Below are positions 7,706-13,400 of a stretch of DNA of 13,400 nucleotides, one piece after another. Each line of letters starts with the position of its first letter. Position 1 is the stretch's first letter. The stretch covers positions 1 through 13,400 of the forward strand of contig DAOTTX010000006.1 in the NCBI GenBank assembly GCA_034437515.1, in the 5' to 3' direction. The DNA is from DAOTTX01 sp034437515 (GTDB lineage: Bacteria; Chloroflexota; Anaerolineae; Aggregatilineales; Phototrophicaceae). A model generated the notes under the pieces. It saw only the letters and a program-made list of their open reading frames with translations, made no database searches and was not told the origin of the DNA. A program made the translations under genes and the position numbers.

Positions 7706-8410
7706 ATGAGCCGAAAACGTCTGCTTTTGATTGGGCTGTGTCTGTTGGTCGGCAATGGGATCATCGCATATGTCATCTACCAGCAGATGCAAAGTAACAG
7801 CAACGACTACATCGCACGCTGGTTCCAGCAACCGGACAGCCGCACCGCCCTCACCACCATCCGGCAGACCCCGTGTGAAGATGCACCCTTCCTGCTGCCT
7901 TCTGAAGGTTTCATCGGCTTGCTGTGGCGAGACCCGGCCCGCCCCTATAACATCCTGCGGCGGCACACCGGCATTGACATCTTCGGTGACGGCGAAGCGG
8001 GCGAGGTGCCGGTCGTCGCCGCGTATGACGGCTATCTTTCCCGTTTGGGTGACTGGCAATCAACCGTGATTATCCGTCACGACGACCCCCTGCGACCGGG
8101 CCGCACGGTCTGGACGTATTACACGCACATGGCAAGCCGTGACGGGACGGAGTCGTTCGTCGCCCCGGCCTTCCCGCCCGGTACGAACGAGGTCTTTGTC
8201 GAACAGGGGACGCTGTTGGGCTATCAGGGTGAATACAACGGCAGCGGCCCGGCGATTGGCCTGCACGTCCACATGAGCATCGTCGAAAGCGACGAAGACG
8301 GCAGTTTCAAAAACGAAGCACAGTTAGGCAATACGCTTGACCCCTCGCCGTACTTTGGGCTACCGCTCGATATTCGTGATTCACCACAAAGACCTATCCG
8401 TTGCTCATGA
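7706..8410 (+). CDS. Membrane-anchored M23 (LytM-type) peptidase
   Basis: 234 aa. A single N-terminal hydrophobic helix (about 5-26) without a clear cleavage site suggests a membrane anchor with the catalytic domain outside. M23 zinc-site motifs are present: HTGID (HxxxD, His87 and Asp91), YTHM with His141, and LHVHM (HxH, His187 and His189). These residues are complete, so it should be an active metallo-endopeptidase able to cut peptidoglycan cross-bridges, as the family does. Two in-frame ATGs exist. The one at 7706 is chosen because GAGG (7696-7699) sits six bases upstream, whereas the ATG at 7700 directly abuts it. It is transcribed away from the sensor kinase. The next gene starts 68 bases downstream with its own possible promoter. 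Confidence 0.85.
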   Translation: MSRKRLLLIGLCLLVGNGIIAYVIYQQMQSNSNDYIARWFQQPDSRTALTTIRQTPCEDAPFLLPSEGFIGLLWRDPARPYNILRRHTGIDIFGDGEAGEVPVVAAYDGYLSRLGDWQSTVIIRHDDPLRPGRTVWTYYTHMASRDGTESFVAPAFPPGTNEVFVEQGTLLGYQGEYNGSGPAIGLHVHMSIVESDEDGSFKNEAQLGNTLDPSPYFGLPLDIRDSPQRPIRCS

Positions 8411-8421
8411 GAAAACAACTT

Positions 8422-8448
8422 TTGAACGCTAAGTTGATCCAAGATAAT
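8422..8448 (+). promoter_or_regulatory. Candidate promoter for the DUF3095-like gene
   Basis: TTGAAC (8422-8427) and GATAAT (8443-8448) are separated by 15 bases, a somewhat short spacer. They lie in the AT-rich gap after the M23 stop codon. No good Shine-Dalgarno site precedes the next ATG. Confidence 0.25.
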
Positions 8449-8478
8449 GTAACAATATCGTGAGCGAGTGATAGTCAT

Positions 8479-9498
8479 ATGACAGCGCAACCCTCATTTT
8501 ACGAGCAAATCCCACCTATACATAGTCTATCAGCAGCAGCGGATGCGTCGAATTATTACGATGCGCCGCTCGATTGGCTGATCGCCCTGACGGATGTCGC
8601 CGGCTCGACTAAAGAAATCGAAAACGGGCGCTACAAGACGGTAAACTCGATTGCGGCGGCGTCGATTGCCGCCCTCTTAAACTGCACCGCAGGGTACGAT
8701 GTGCCGTTCGTCTTCGGTGGGGATGGGGCGTCGGTGCTTATCCCGCCGCAGCTCGCGCAAGCGGCACGCGAGACATTACTCGCCACGCGCCGTCTCGCTG
8801 CTGAGTCCTTCGATATGGATTTGCGCGTCGGCTTGATCCCGATTGAAGATGTGGTCGCCGCCGGGTATCACATCGAGGTGGCGCGGTTGCAAGTCTCGGA
8901 AAACTACGAGCAGGCCTTGTTCAACGGCGGCGGCTTGATGCAGGCCGACCGACTACTGAAGGCTCCCGACAGTCTCTATCAACTACACAACGACGAAAAC
9001 CATACTTACGAAGCGGACTTCGGCGGCTTTGAGTGTCGCTGGAACGCTATCCCCAGCAAGTACGCCGAAACACTGAGCTTGATTGTCCACGCGACGGATG
9101 CCGACGCCGGGACAACCTACCGCGATGTGCTGGATGCTATCGGTGAGATCTACGGAGACCGTGACAAACGCCATCCGCTGGAAGCACGCAAGATGCGCTT
9201 GATGACCCTGCCGAGCGGCTTTACCAACGAGGCGGCGATCCGCTACCGCGATGTCAGTTTTCGGCAGTTGTGGCAGTTGGCAAAATCGACCTTTAAGGCC
9301 CGCGTTGCGATGTGGTTTGACATCCTCGGTTGGGGTGATTACAAACGGCTATTCATCGAATCGACCGACAACGAGAAATTCGACGACGTGCTGCGCATGA
9401 TTATCTCCGGCACCGCACAGCAGCGTAAGCGGCTCGTCGCTTATCTGGAACAACAACGCCGGCAGTCTGTCGCCAGTATTACATCCACCCGGCGGTGA
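8479..9498 (+). CDS. DUF3095-like cyclase-related protein, C-terminally truncated
   Basis: 339 aa. It matches what I know of the DUF3095 family: LTDVAGSTKEIENGRYK (35-53), VPFVFGGDGASVLIPP (75-90), LRVGLIPIEDV, NGGGL, GFECRW, and near the end KFDDVLRMIISG. The DxxGST and GGDG segments with Asp39 and Asp82, plus the RVG strand, resemble the metal-binding core of class III nucleotidyl cyclases. Enzymatic activity is not established for the family as far as I know. Family members normally continue after the LxAYLExxR helix for roughly 50 more residues. Here the match stops at AYLEQQRR (to about 328) and a foreign tail (QSVASITSTRR) follows. The DNA from about 9447 encodes a topoisomerase end in another frame, so the gene has been cut by a deletion. 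Whether the shortened protein works is unknown. Confidence 0.8.
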   Translation: MTAQPSFYEQIPPIHSLSAAADASNYYDAPLDWLIALTDVAGSTKEIENGRYKTVNSIAAASIAALLNCTAGYDVPFVFGGDGASVLIPPQLAQAARETLLATRRLAAESFDMDLRVGLIPIEDVVAAGYHIEVARLQVSENYEQALFNGGGLMQADRLLKAPDSLYQLHNDENHTYEADFGGFECRWNAIPSKYAETLSLIVHATDADAGTTYRDVLDAIGEIYGDRDKRHPLEARKMRLMTLPSGFTNEAAIRYRDVSFRQLWQLAKSTFKARVAMWFDILGWGDYKRLFIESTDNEKFDDVLRMIISGTAQQRKRLVAYLEQQRRQSVASITSTRR

Positions 9499-9623
9499 TC
9501 GAAGCCTATCTTCAAGATGAACTCAACGCTGTCATCGATCGACAACCTGACCCCGAAGACGCGCACGCTCTTGACCGGCACGAGCGGGCTTTCATCGAAC
9601 TCATCACGACAGATCAATCTTGA
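9447..9623 (+). pseudogene. C-terminal remnant of type IB DNA topoisomerase
   Basis: In the frame with codons starting at 9456 (different from the DUF3095-like frame), the DNA reads TPAVCRQYYIHPAVIEAYL and then an Asp/Glu-rich tail ending ERAFIELITTDQS at a TGA (9621-9623). This is the characteristic active-site end of bacterial type IB topoisomerases. The nucleophile would be the second Tyr of YYIHP (codon 9480-9482). These ~58 codons keep an intact frame to a natural-looking stop, but the binding domain, the catalytic Arg/Lys residues and any start are missing. It can only be the 3' end left after a deletion. Its stop overlaps the TIR remnant's stop on the other strand by a few bases, so the original genes were convergent. 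Confidence 0.75.
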
Positions 9624-10125
9624 TCGGGCTTGGCCGTCGGCCGCAGCGACGCCACAAGTTGCACCAGCGCGTCTTCGTAATCCACTTGAACAAAGTCAAT
9701 ATAGTGCAATTTATACAGCCGGTAGGGGATGTGGCACGACTCGTGCAGGATGGGTATGATGGGCTTGCCCTGGTCGAGATAATAATTCCACTCGTCTTCG
9801 ACGTTCTCCGAATCGACCGCGTTTGAACTGAGCACCAACACCATTGATTTGCAGGCATCTAACGCCTTGCCGATCTGCCGTGCCCAACTTTGCCCGGCTT
9901 GATGTGGTCGATGATGTGATAGTCGCCGTTCTGGAAGCGGTAAATATCGACCTGTCCCTCAAGCAATATATAAAGTGTCTCCTCGATCTGCCCTTCGTGA
10001 CACAGGGTGACACCTTCATGATAGGTCTTGATGACCCCCTGCGCTTAAATTTGCCGGATGGTCTCCGGGGTGACGTCCGTGTCTTTGAACAATTCAAAGA
10101 GTGTTTGTAAGGCTTTTTCTTCCAT
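9614..10125 (-). pseudogene. Broken CNBD-TIR gene (Pycsar-effector-like)
   Basis: The ATG at 10125 has GGAAAG eight bases upstream. It opens MEEKALQTLFELFKDTDVTP and meets a TAA (10045-10047) after 26 codons. Past that stop the same frame continues HEGVTLCHEGQIEETLYILL, then EGQVDIYRFQNG...HIKPGK, a clear first half of a cyclic-nucleotide-binding (CRP-like) domain. At about 9885-9900 the homology jumps to another frame: AGQSWARQIGKALDACKSMV, then LVLSSNAVDSENVEDEWNYY, LDQGKPIIPIL and a natural-looking end at 9614. That is the second half of a TIR domain, with the expected catalytic-region Glu in DEWNYY. The end of the CNBD and the start of the TIR, roughly 100 residues in all, are missing. 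CNBD plus TIR is the layout of PycTIR, the NAD-degrading Pycsar effector. The gene is clearly non-functional here, unless sequence errors explain both lesions. Confidence 0.75.
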
Positions 10126-10213
10126 AATTGGCTTTCCGCTATCAGATGCGACTCTAACAATCGTGTGATAAGGTATGTCGTGTAATTGACCCCCAGGAAA
10201 GCAAGGTATCGTA

Positions 10214-10834
10214 ATGACCCAAACAAACGACGCCATCCAGAAAGCGATGGCAGAATTAGAAAATGTTGACGACGAGATTCGCGCCCAGGCAATTGAAGCC
10301 CTCGGCGAACATCAGCATACAGCCGCGGTGCCGTCTTTGATCGAGATCATGTACAGCGCCGACCCCGGTACGCGCTTCATCACCGTGAAGGCGTTAGGCC
10401 GCATCGCGGACGCACGCGCCGTATCCGTGCTGTTGGATGCGCTGCATGGTGACGACATCTGGACACGCGCCGCCGCCGCCGGTGCGCTGATTAACATCGG
10501 CTCGCCCGCCGTCGAAGGGCTGACGGGGGCGCTGCGCCACGAAAAGAAGGCCGTCCGCCGGGCAGCGGCGAAGGCGCTTGGTAAAATCGGCGAGAACGGC
10601 AAAGACGAAGGGGCGCTACGTGCGCTTTCCGCCGCCCTGCTGGATGTCGATGATGGTGTGCGTCGCTTCGCTGCGGAGGCTATCGGTCGGCTGGGTGCTG
10701 AAGGCATGGTGCCCGAACTCAAGGAAGTGCTGGCGGATAACAACGCCGAAGTCCGCATCGCCGCCTTCCGTGCGTTAGCAAATATCGACACACCGGAGGC
10801 ACAAAAGGCCGTCCGTAGTTGGCTGCACGAATAA
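10214..10834 (+). CDS. HEAT/PBS-lyase-repeat protein
   Basis: 206 aa, built of about six HEAT repeats of about 30 residues. Repeated signatures include RAQAIEALGEH (near 23-33), FITVKALGRIAD, TRAAAAGALINIG, VRRAAAKALGKIG, VRRFAAEAIGRLG and VRIAAFRALANI. No signal peptide or membrane helix, so cytoplasmic. Such solenoids bind proteins or, in phycobilin lyases, chromophores; nothing here points to phycobiliproteins, so a scaffold role is more likely. ATG at 10214 has AAGG eight bases upstream and the repeats begin at once, supporting this start. It is transcribed away from the broken CNBD-TIR gene across 88 bases and ends at a strong terminator. The frame is intact, unlike its left neighbours. 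Confidence 0.88.
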   Translation: MTQTNDAIQKAMAELENVDDEIRAQAIEALGEHQHTAAVPSLIEIMYSADPGTRFITVKALGRIADARAVSVLLDALHGDDIWTRAAAAGALINIGSPAVEGLTGALRHEKKAVRRAAAKALGKIGENGKDEGALRALSAALLDVDDGVRRFAAEAIGRLGAEGMVPELKEVLADNNAEVRIAAFRALANIDTPEAQKAVRSWLHE

Positions 10835-10846
10835 ACACACATCAGG

Positions 10847-10875
10847 GGACGTGGTCACAGGGCCACGTCCTTTTT
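10847..10875 (+). terminator. Intrinsic terminator of the HEAT-repeat gene
   Basis: Perfect 8-bp stem, GGACGTGG (10847-10854) with CCACGTCC (10863-10870), followed by five T (10871-10875). It sits 12 bases after the stop codon. The convergent minus-strand LysM gene ends at 10880 and would read into the same hairpin, but without a T-run on that side. Confidence 0.85.
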
Positions 10876-10879
10876 GAAT

Positions 10880-11806
10880 CTAGCTTTCGCGTTGGGCTTC
10901 CGGTGGCACCACATCATAGCCGCTGTATTCCGGGCAATCTGAGGGAATCTGTAAGACCATGCCGGGGCGCAGGCTGGGCGGGAACATGATCTCGTTGGCT
11001 TCCAGCACACATTCGGTATCCACGTTGAACCGCGCCGAGATGCCATCGACCGTTTCCCCACGCTGCACCACATAACCGCCGCCGCTGGCGGTCGCGCTGC
11101 CGCTGCCGGTGCCATCCGCGTTAAGTGCGGGTGCCTGCCCATAAGGGGGCGCATCCGCCGGGATAAGGATCTCACGACCGGGTTGCAGATCGCGAATATC
11201 ACGGTTTTCGATCTCGTTGGCGACCAGGATCGCCGTCAGCGACACGTTGAATTCCTGCGCGATCTGGTCGAGCGTGTCGCCGTATTCCAGCGTGTAAATC
11301 TGCCCGCTGCCACCACCGACCGCTGGCGTGGTATCCGCCTCTTCTTGCGCCATCTCCTCGGTTTCTTCCTCGACGACTTCCTCAATTTCATCGTCGATGT
11401 CGTCTGTGTCTTGCGCTTCATCATCAACGATGATGATCTCAACCGGTTCAATATCTGTGATTGACATCGGGTCAGGAACTTCATCGATGCCTAACGTTGT
11501 CTCTTCCGGCGCATCTTCACGCGGGAAGCGCACAGTCATCGCCCCAGCGTAAGCGGGACAGTCGATGCTAATCACCAGTGGGTCACCGGGTTGGATGATG
11601 GCAAAACGCGAGAGGTCGTTCGTCTCTCGCAGACATTCCACGCTGACGTCGAACAGCGCCCCGACCGTATCCAGCGTATCGCCTGCGCGGATGGTGTAAG
11701 TCACACTTTCCGTGATGGGCAGGTCGAACTCGACCTCGTCATCTTCCTGTGCACTGGCGGCGACAACCAGCCCAATGATAAGCAAAAAGCTAATCAGATA
11801 GCGCAT
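10880..11806 (-). CDS. Secreted triple-LysM protein
   Basis: 308 aa. The signal peptide MRYLISFLLIIGLVVAASA is probably cut before Gln20. LysM domains lie at about 35-82 (VTYTIRAGDTLDTV), 169-216 (IYTLEYGDTLDQIAQEFNV) and 244-288 (YVVQRGETVDGISARFNV). A strongly acidic linker (119-160, runs of Glu/Asp) separates the first two and a Gly/Ser-rich one the last two. LysM1 and LysM3 each have a Cys in the second helix and another just after the domain (58/83 and 266/291), probably disulfides; LysM2 has none. There is no catalytic domain, so a cell-wall-binding or anchoring role is likely. The start at 11806 is fixed by a near-perfect AAGGAGG eight bases upstream; the frame stays open to 11884 but without a better start. 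Divergent from the lipoprotein gene at 11952. Confidence 0.9.
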   Translation of the reverse strand: MRYLISFLLIIGLVVAASAQEDDEVEFDLPITESVTYTIRAGDTLDTVGALFDVSVECLRETNDLSRFAIIQPGDPLVISIDCPAYAGAMTVRFPREDAPEETTLGIDEVPDPMSITDIEPVEIIIVDDEAQDTDDIDDEIEEVVEEETEEMAQEEADTTPAVGGGSGQIYTLEYGDTLDQIAQEFNVSLTAILVANEIENRDIRDLQPGREILIPADAPPYGQAPALNADGTGSGSATASGGGYVVQRGETVDGISARFNVDTECVLEANEIMFPPSLRPGMVLQIPSDCPEYSGYDVVPPEAQRES

Positions 11807-11915
11807 ACCAGCGCCCTCCTTGATGTCTTTGGACAATCTTCTCCAAAGGATACCACAAATCCGAATTTCTGCCCGATGGTACAAACACCCTAACGCATGG
11901 TCTGTACAAAGTCGC

Positions 11916-11921
11916 TATAAT
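11916..11921 (+). promoter_or_regulatory. Perfect -10 box upstream of the lipoprotein gene
   Basis: TATAAT at 11916-11921, 30 bases before the ATG, with GAGGA (11937-11941) as ribosome site. No convincing -35 is seen 16-18 bases upstream. GTACAAA occurs twice nearby (around 11879 and 11905) in the divergent spacer and may be an operator shared with the LysM gene. Confidence 0.5.
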
Positions 11922-11951
11922 TAATGCGTTATGGATGAGGAATAATCTATT

Positions 11952-12926
11952 ATGCGTTACTTGATCTTTTGCTTGTGCATTCTATTGGCGGCCTGTGGCG
12001 GCGCGGACGACGACGCCCCCCGTGCCTTCCCGACGCTGCTTGAAGCCCCGACGACGGCGGTCGCGCAGGCCATCACCGGCGAAGCCACCGCCGAAGTTAC
12101 CCCGGACGGGCGTAGCACGCTCCCCGCGACGTGGACGCCCACGCTAACCCCGACCACGACCGAGACGCTGACCGTCACACCAAGCAACACCATCACTGAC
12201 ACGCCCACTTATACCCCGACGCTGACGCCTTCCACCACGCCGGAGCCGAGCGTGTTTGATAGTCTGGTGGAACTCGCCGCGCAGTTTACGCCGCTGCCGA
12301 CTGAGTTTGTCGTCCGTGCGCCTACGCTGACGCCCATCGGGACGCAGATCACGCTCGTTGCCGATCAGCCGCCATCACCTACACTGCTCTCGGATAGCAA
12401 TCCACCGGCGGCGACACCCGGCACCCCGGTCACCGGCAATTGCCAGTATGCCGCGCCGGGCGCGTTCGGTACCGCGCTCGCCGCCAACCCGACCGCCGCC
12501 AATCAGTTGGGCTGTCCGGTCGGGTCTCCGCCGGTCATCGCGTCGCTGAGTGGTGCGTACCAACCTTTTGAGCGCGGCGCGATGACGTGGGTCAACGACT
12601 CGCCGGGTGTGATCTACATCCTCTACAATGACGGCAGCTACCAGCGCGTGCCGGATACGTTCGACGCCGCCGTAGACCCGGAAAGCACCGGCGAGTCGCC
12701 ACCGCAAGGTCTGCTGGAACCGGTGCGCGGCTTCGGTAAGGTCTGGCGTACCATTCCGGGTGTGCGAGATCGCCTCGGTTGGGCGACTACGACCGAAACC
12801 GGCGGCACCACGTCCTCGCTGTTGTTCAACACCGGGCGGATGCTGGCGGTCACCGGGCGTGGAGGTAACGTCGCGCTGCTGCACCAGGGCGACCCGGCAA
12901 CCGGCAGTTGGCAGTCCCTGCCGTGA
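11952..12926 (+). CDS. Thr/Pro-rich lipoprotein with LGFP-like C-terminal region
   Basis: 324 aa. MRYLIFCLCILLAAC has a type II lipobox (LAAC), so Cys15 should be lipidated and the protein tethered outside the membrane. Residues about 17-165 are low-complexity, rich in Thr, Pro, Ala and Ser with TPTLTPT-type runs, a stalk commonly seen in Chloroflexi surface proteins. The C-terminal part (about 163-324) has repeat-like units: NQLGCPVGSPP, YQPFERGAMTWV and YILYNDGSYQRVPDTF, then RLGWATTTETGG and LLFNTGRMLAV. This resembles LGFP or similar surface repeats, with Cys163 and Cys188 possibly paired. The function is unknown; it is probably cell-surface binding. The first four residues match the start of the divergent LysM gene (MRYLI), which may be chance. 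Confidence 0.82.
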   Translation: MRYLIFCLCILLAACGGADDDAPRAFPTLLEAPTTAVAQAITGEATAEVTPDGRSTLPATWTPTLTPTTTETLTVTPSNTITDTPTYTPTLTPSTTPEPSVFDSLVELAAQFTPLPTEFVVRAPTLTPIGTQITLVADQPPSPTLLSDSNPPAATPGTPVTGNCQYAAPGAFGTALAANPTAANQLGCPVGSPPVIASLSGAYQPFERGAMTWVNDSPGVIYILYNDGSYQRVPDTFDAAVDPESTGESPPQGLLEPVRGFGKVWRTIPGVRDRLGWATTTETGGTTSSLLFNTGRMLAVTGRGGNVALLHQGDPATGSWQSLP

Positions 12927-13085
12927 GGTGGGCCGCGCCGCGTCTCGCCGAGGAGAGGTATCTGCTGCCGTATGCCAGTATAACGTCAAACGTGCATTGA
13001 TACTTTTATCGTCAATATGTTACGGTATTATCCCACTGGGTAACACTCCACAATAACGTGGACGGTAAAATTTGAACCAATTTAG
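12927..13085. other. Intergenic stretch after the lipoprotein gene
   Basis: No gene seen. The first 30 bases are GC-rich (GGGCCGCGCCGCG) and could fold weakly, but no T-run follows, so I do not call a terminator. The rest is AT-rich with stops in all frames. Confidence 0.5.
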
Positions 13086-13147
13086 CACATTTTGAGCCGC
13101 AGAAATGCGAATCTATAAGTTCATTTCAGCTCTCTATGGCTCATGTG
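13086..13147. repeat. Imperfect long hairpin
   Basis: The outer stem pairs CACA/TGAGCC (13086-13098, three extra T) with GGCTCATGTG (13138-13147). The inner stem pairs GCAGAAATG (13099-13107) with CATTTCAGC (13122-13130), one mismatch, around a 14-nt loop. It could be a structured RNA, part of a MITE, or a binding site. Strand is undetermined. Confidence 0.4.
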
Positions 13148-13149
13148 TT

Positions 13150-13171
13150 GATTTTTGTCGTAACAAAAATC
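13150..13171. repeat. Perfect 9-bp palindrome
   Basis: GATTTTTGT (13150-13158) and ACAAAAATC (13163-13171) around the loop CGTA. It lies ten bases beyond the stop of the short minus-strand frame at 13181. On that strand it could act as a weak terminator, or on either strand as an operator. Confidence 0.4.
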
Positions 13172-13180
13172 GCAACCACG

Positions 13181-13306
13181 CTATCTTGTAGCTGTACCGC
13201 CAAGAACCTGATTACCCTCAAATAGGCAAAATACAAAGTAGCCACACCCAATAAGTTTCTCTATTTCGGTTCGGATTGTTTGCGCTACACTTTCAACGGA
13301 AGACAT
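13181..13306 (-). CDS. Possible small protein
   Basis: 41 aa, beginning MSSVESVAQTIRTEIEKLIG, then CGYFVFCLFEG and ending GTATR. An amphipathic N-terminal helix is followed by a hydrophobic strand. An ATG two codons upstream (13312) is an alternative start, and the ribosome site is weak (GAGAG). It overlaps the end of the frame coming in from the right edge by 14 bases, an operon-like arrangement. The 21-bp direct repeat encodes its GCGYFVF. Family unknown. It may be the head of a longer protein cut by a rearrangement or an assembly error at that repeat. Confidence 0.3.
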   Translation of the reverse strand: MSSVESVAQTIRTEIEKLIGCGYFVFCLFEGNQVLGGTATR

Positions 13307-13400
13307 GTGCATCTCTCACTAATGGGTCATTGAACCTCCATCTTGCCGAGATCACCGCTGTCTTTCCACTCCCATTCTCAAATACAAAGTAGCCACACCC
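13229..13400. repeat. 21-bp exact direct repeat
   Basis: Identical 21-base copies lie at 13229-13249 and 13380-13400, 151 bp apart, both ending TACAAAGTAGCCACACCC. Read on the minus strand, both encode GCGYFVF in the local frame. The second copy ends on the final base of the window. The period is not a multiple of three. Confidence 0.8.
13293..13400 (-). CDS. Partial reading frame entering from the right edge
   Basis: The last 35 codons of an open frame whose start lies beyond the window: GCGYFVFENGSGKTAVISAR, then WRFNDPLVRDAHVFR and TGA (13293-13295). Composition and beta-rich pattern look protein-like. The GSGKT string resembles a P-loop fragment but lacks the preceding GxxxxGKT spacing, so I do not call it one. 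The stop overlaps the start of the 41-aa frame. Too little is visible to name a family. Confidence 0.35.
   Translation of the reverse strand, partial: GCGYFVFENGSGKTAVISARWRFNDPLVRDAHVFR

Noticed and set aside
7586..8059. Open frame extending the kinase N-terminus by 158 codons
   Set aside because: It is antisense to the conserved M23 peptidase, and the residues before MKGVNF look like shadow translation. The ATG at 7585 places the membrane helices properly.
9711..10292. 193-codon minus-strand frame over the CNBD-TIR remnant
   Set aside because: It is the third frame of that region; its translation is Ser/Arg/Thr-rich, while the CNBD and TIR matches lie in the other two frames.
10312..10842. 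176-codon minus-strand frame opposite the HEAT gene
   Set aside because: Ser/Ala-rich shadow of the HEAT repeats.
12375..12989. 204-codon minus-strand frame opposite the lipoprotein
   Set aside because: Arg-rich low-quality translation; the lipoprotein strand has a signal, lipobox and ribosome site.
13229..13400. CRISPR-like array
   Set aside because: Only two 21-bp copies with about 130 bases between them, and the repeat falls inside coding-like frames.
13293..13400. Walker A NTPase from the GSGKT string
   Set aside because: The upstream glycines and the preceding beta-strand spacing of a P-loop are absent, and only 35 codons are visible.

Overview
The window most resembles the chromosome of an Anaerolineae-type Chloroflexi bacterium. 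This is an inference. It rests on secreted LysM proteins with Asp/Gly/Pro-rich linkers, a Thr-Pro-rich lipoprotein, moderately GC-rich genes separated by AT-rich spacers, and Shine-Dalgarno sites of the AAGGAG type. I saw no rRNA, tRNA, CRISPR array or complete transposase.

Layout from left to right. (1) 67-1518 (-) is a secreted protein with two LysM domains and a clan GH-A-like glycosidase domain. It is divergent from (2) glnA (1776-3209, +), a GSI-beta-type glutamine synthetase. glnA has a perfect TATAAT box, an unusual cluster of GTGA(C/T) repeats in its promoter, and a strong intrinsic terminator. (3) 3210-3710 is a gene-poor gap. It holds a decayed coding-like segment on the minus strand and a 101-bp nested palindrome with 13-bp terminal inverted repeats flanked by CCTAA, which looks like a MITE. 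(4) 7585-3711 (-) is a probable four-gene operon: a membrane sensor histidine kinase with three PAS domains, two proteins I do not recognise, and a HEAT-like helical-repeat protein. No response regulator is present. (5) Divergent from the kinase, 7706-8410 (+) encodes a membrane-anchored M23 (LytM-type) peptidase.

(6) 8479-10125 is the most interesting stretch. A DUF3095-type protein, which looks like a class III nucleotidyl cyclase, has lost its C-terminus. Its coding end runs into the last ~58 codons of a type IB DNA topoisomerase in another frame. Convergent to that, on the minus strand, is a broken gene joining half of a cyclic-nucleotide-binding (CNBD) domain to half of a TIR domain. It carries a nonsense codon and an internal deletion. 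CNBD plus TIR is the architecture of Pycsar TIR effectors, so this may be the wreck of an anti-phage cyclic-nucleotide signalling locus beside a cyclase-like gene. Both deletion joints fall at similar GCCGG(G)CA sequences.

(7) 10214-10834 (+) is a HEAT/PBS-lyase-repeat protein followed by a terminator. (8) 11806-10880 (-) is a secreted three-LysM protein, divergent from (9) 11952-12926 (+), a Thr/Pro-rich lipoprotein. (10) 12927-13400 is AT-rich and holds two hairpins, two short overlapping minus-strand reading frames, and a 21-bp exact direct repeat whose second copy ends on the last base of the window.

Functional themes are cell-envelope and peptidoglycan interaction (two LysM proteins, an M23 peptidase, a lipoprotein), nitrogen assimilation (glnA), signal sensing (the kinase operon), and a degraded nucleotide-signalling or defence locus.
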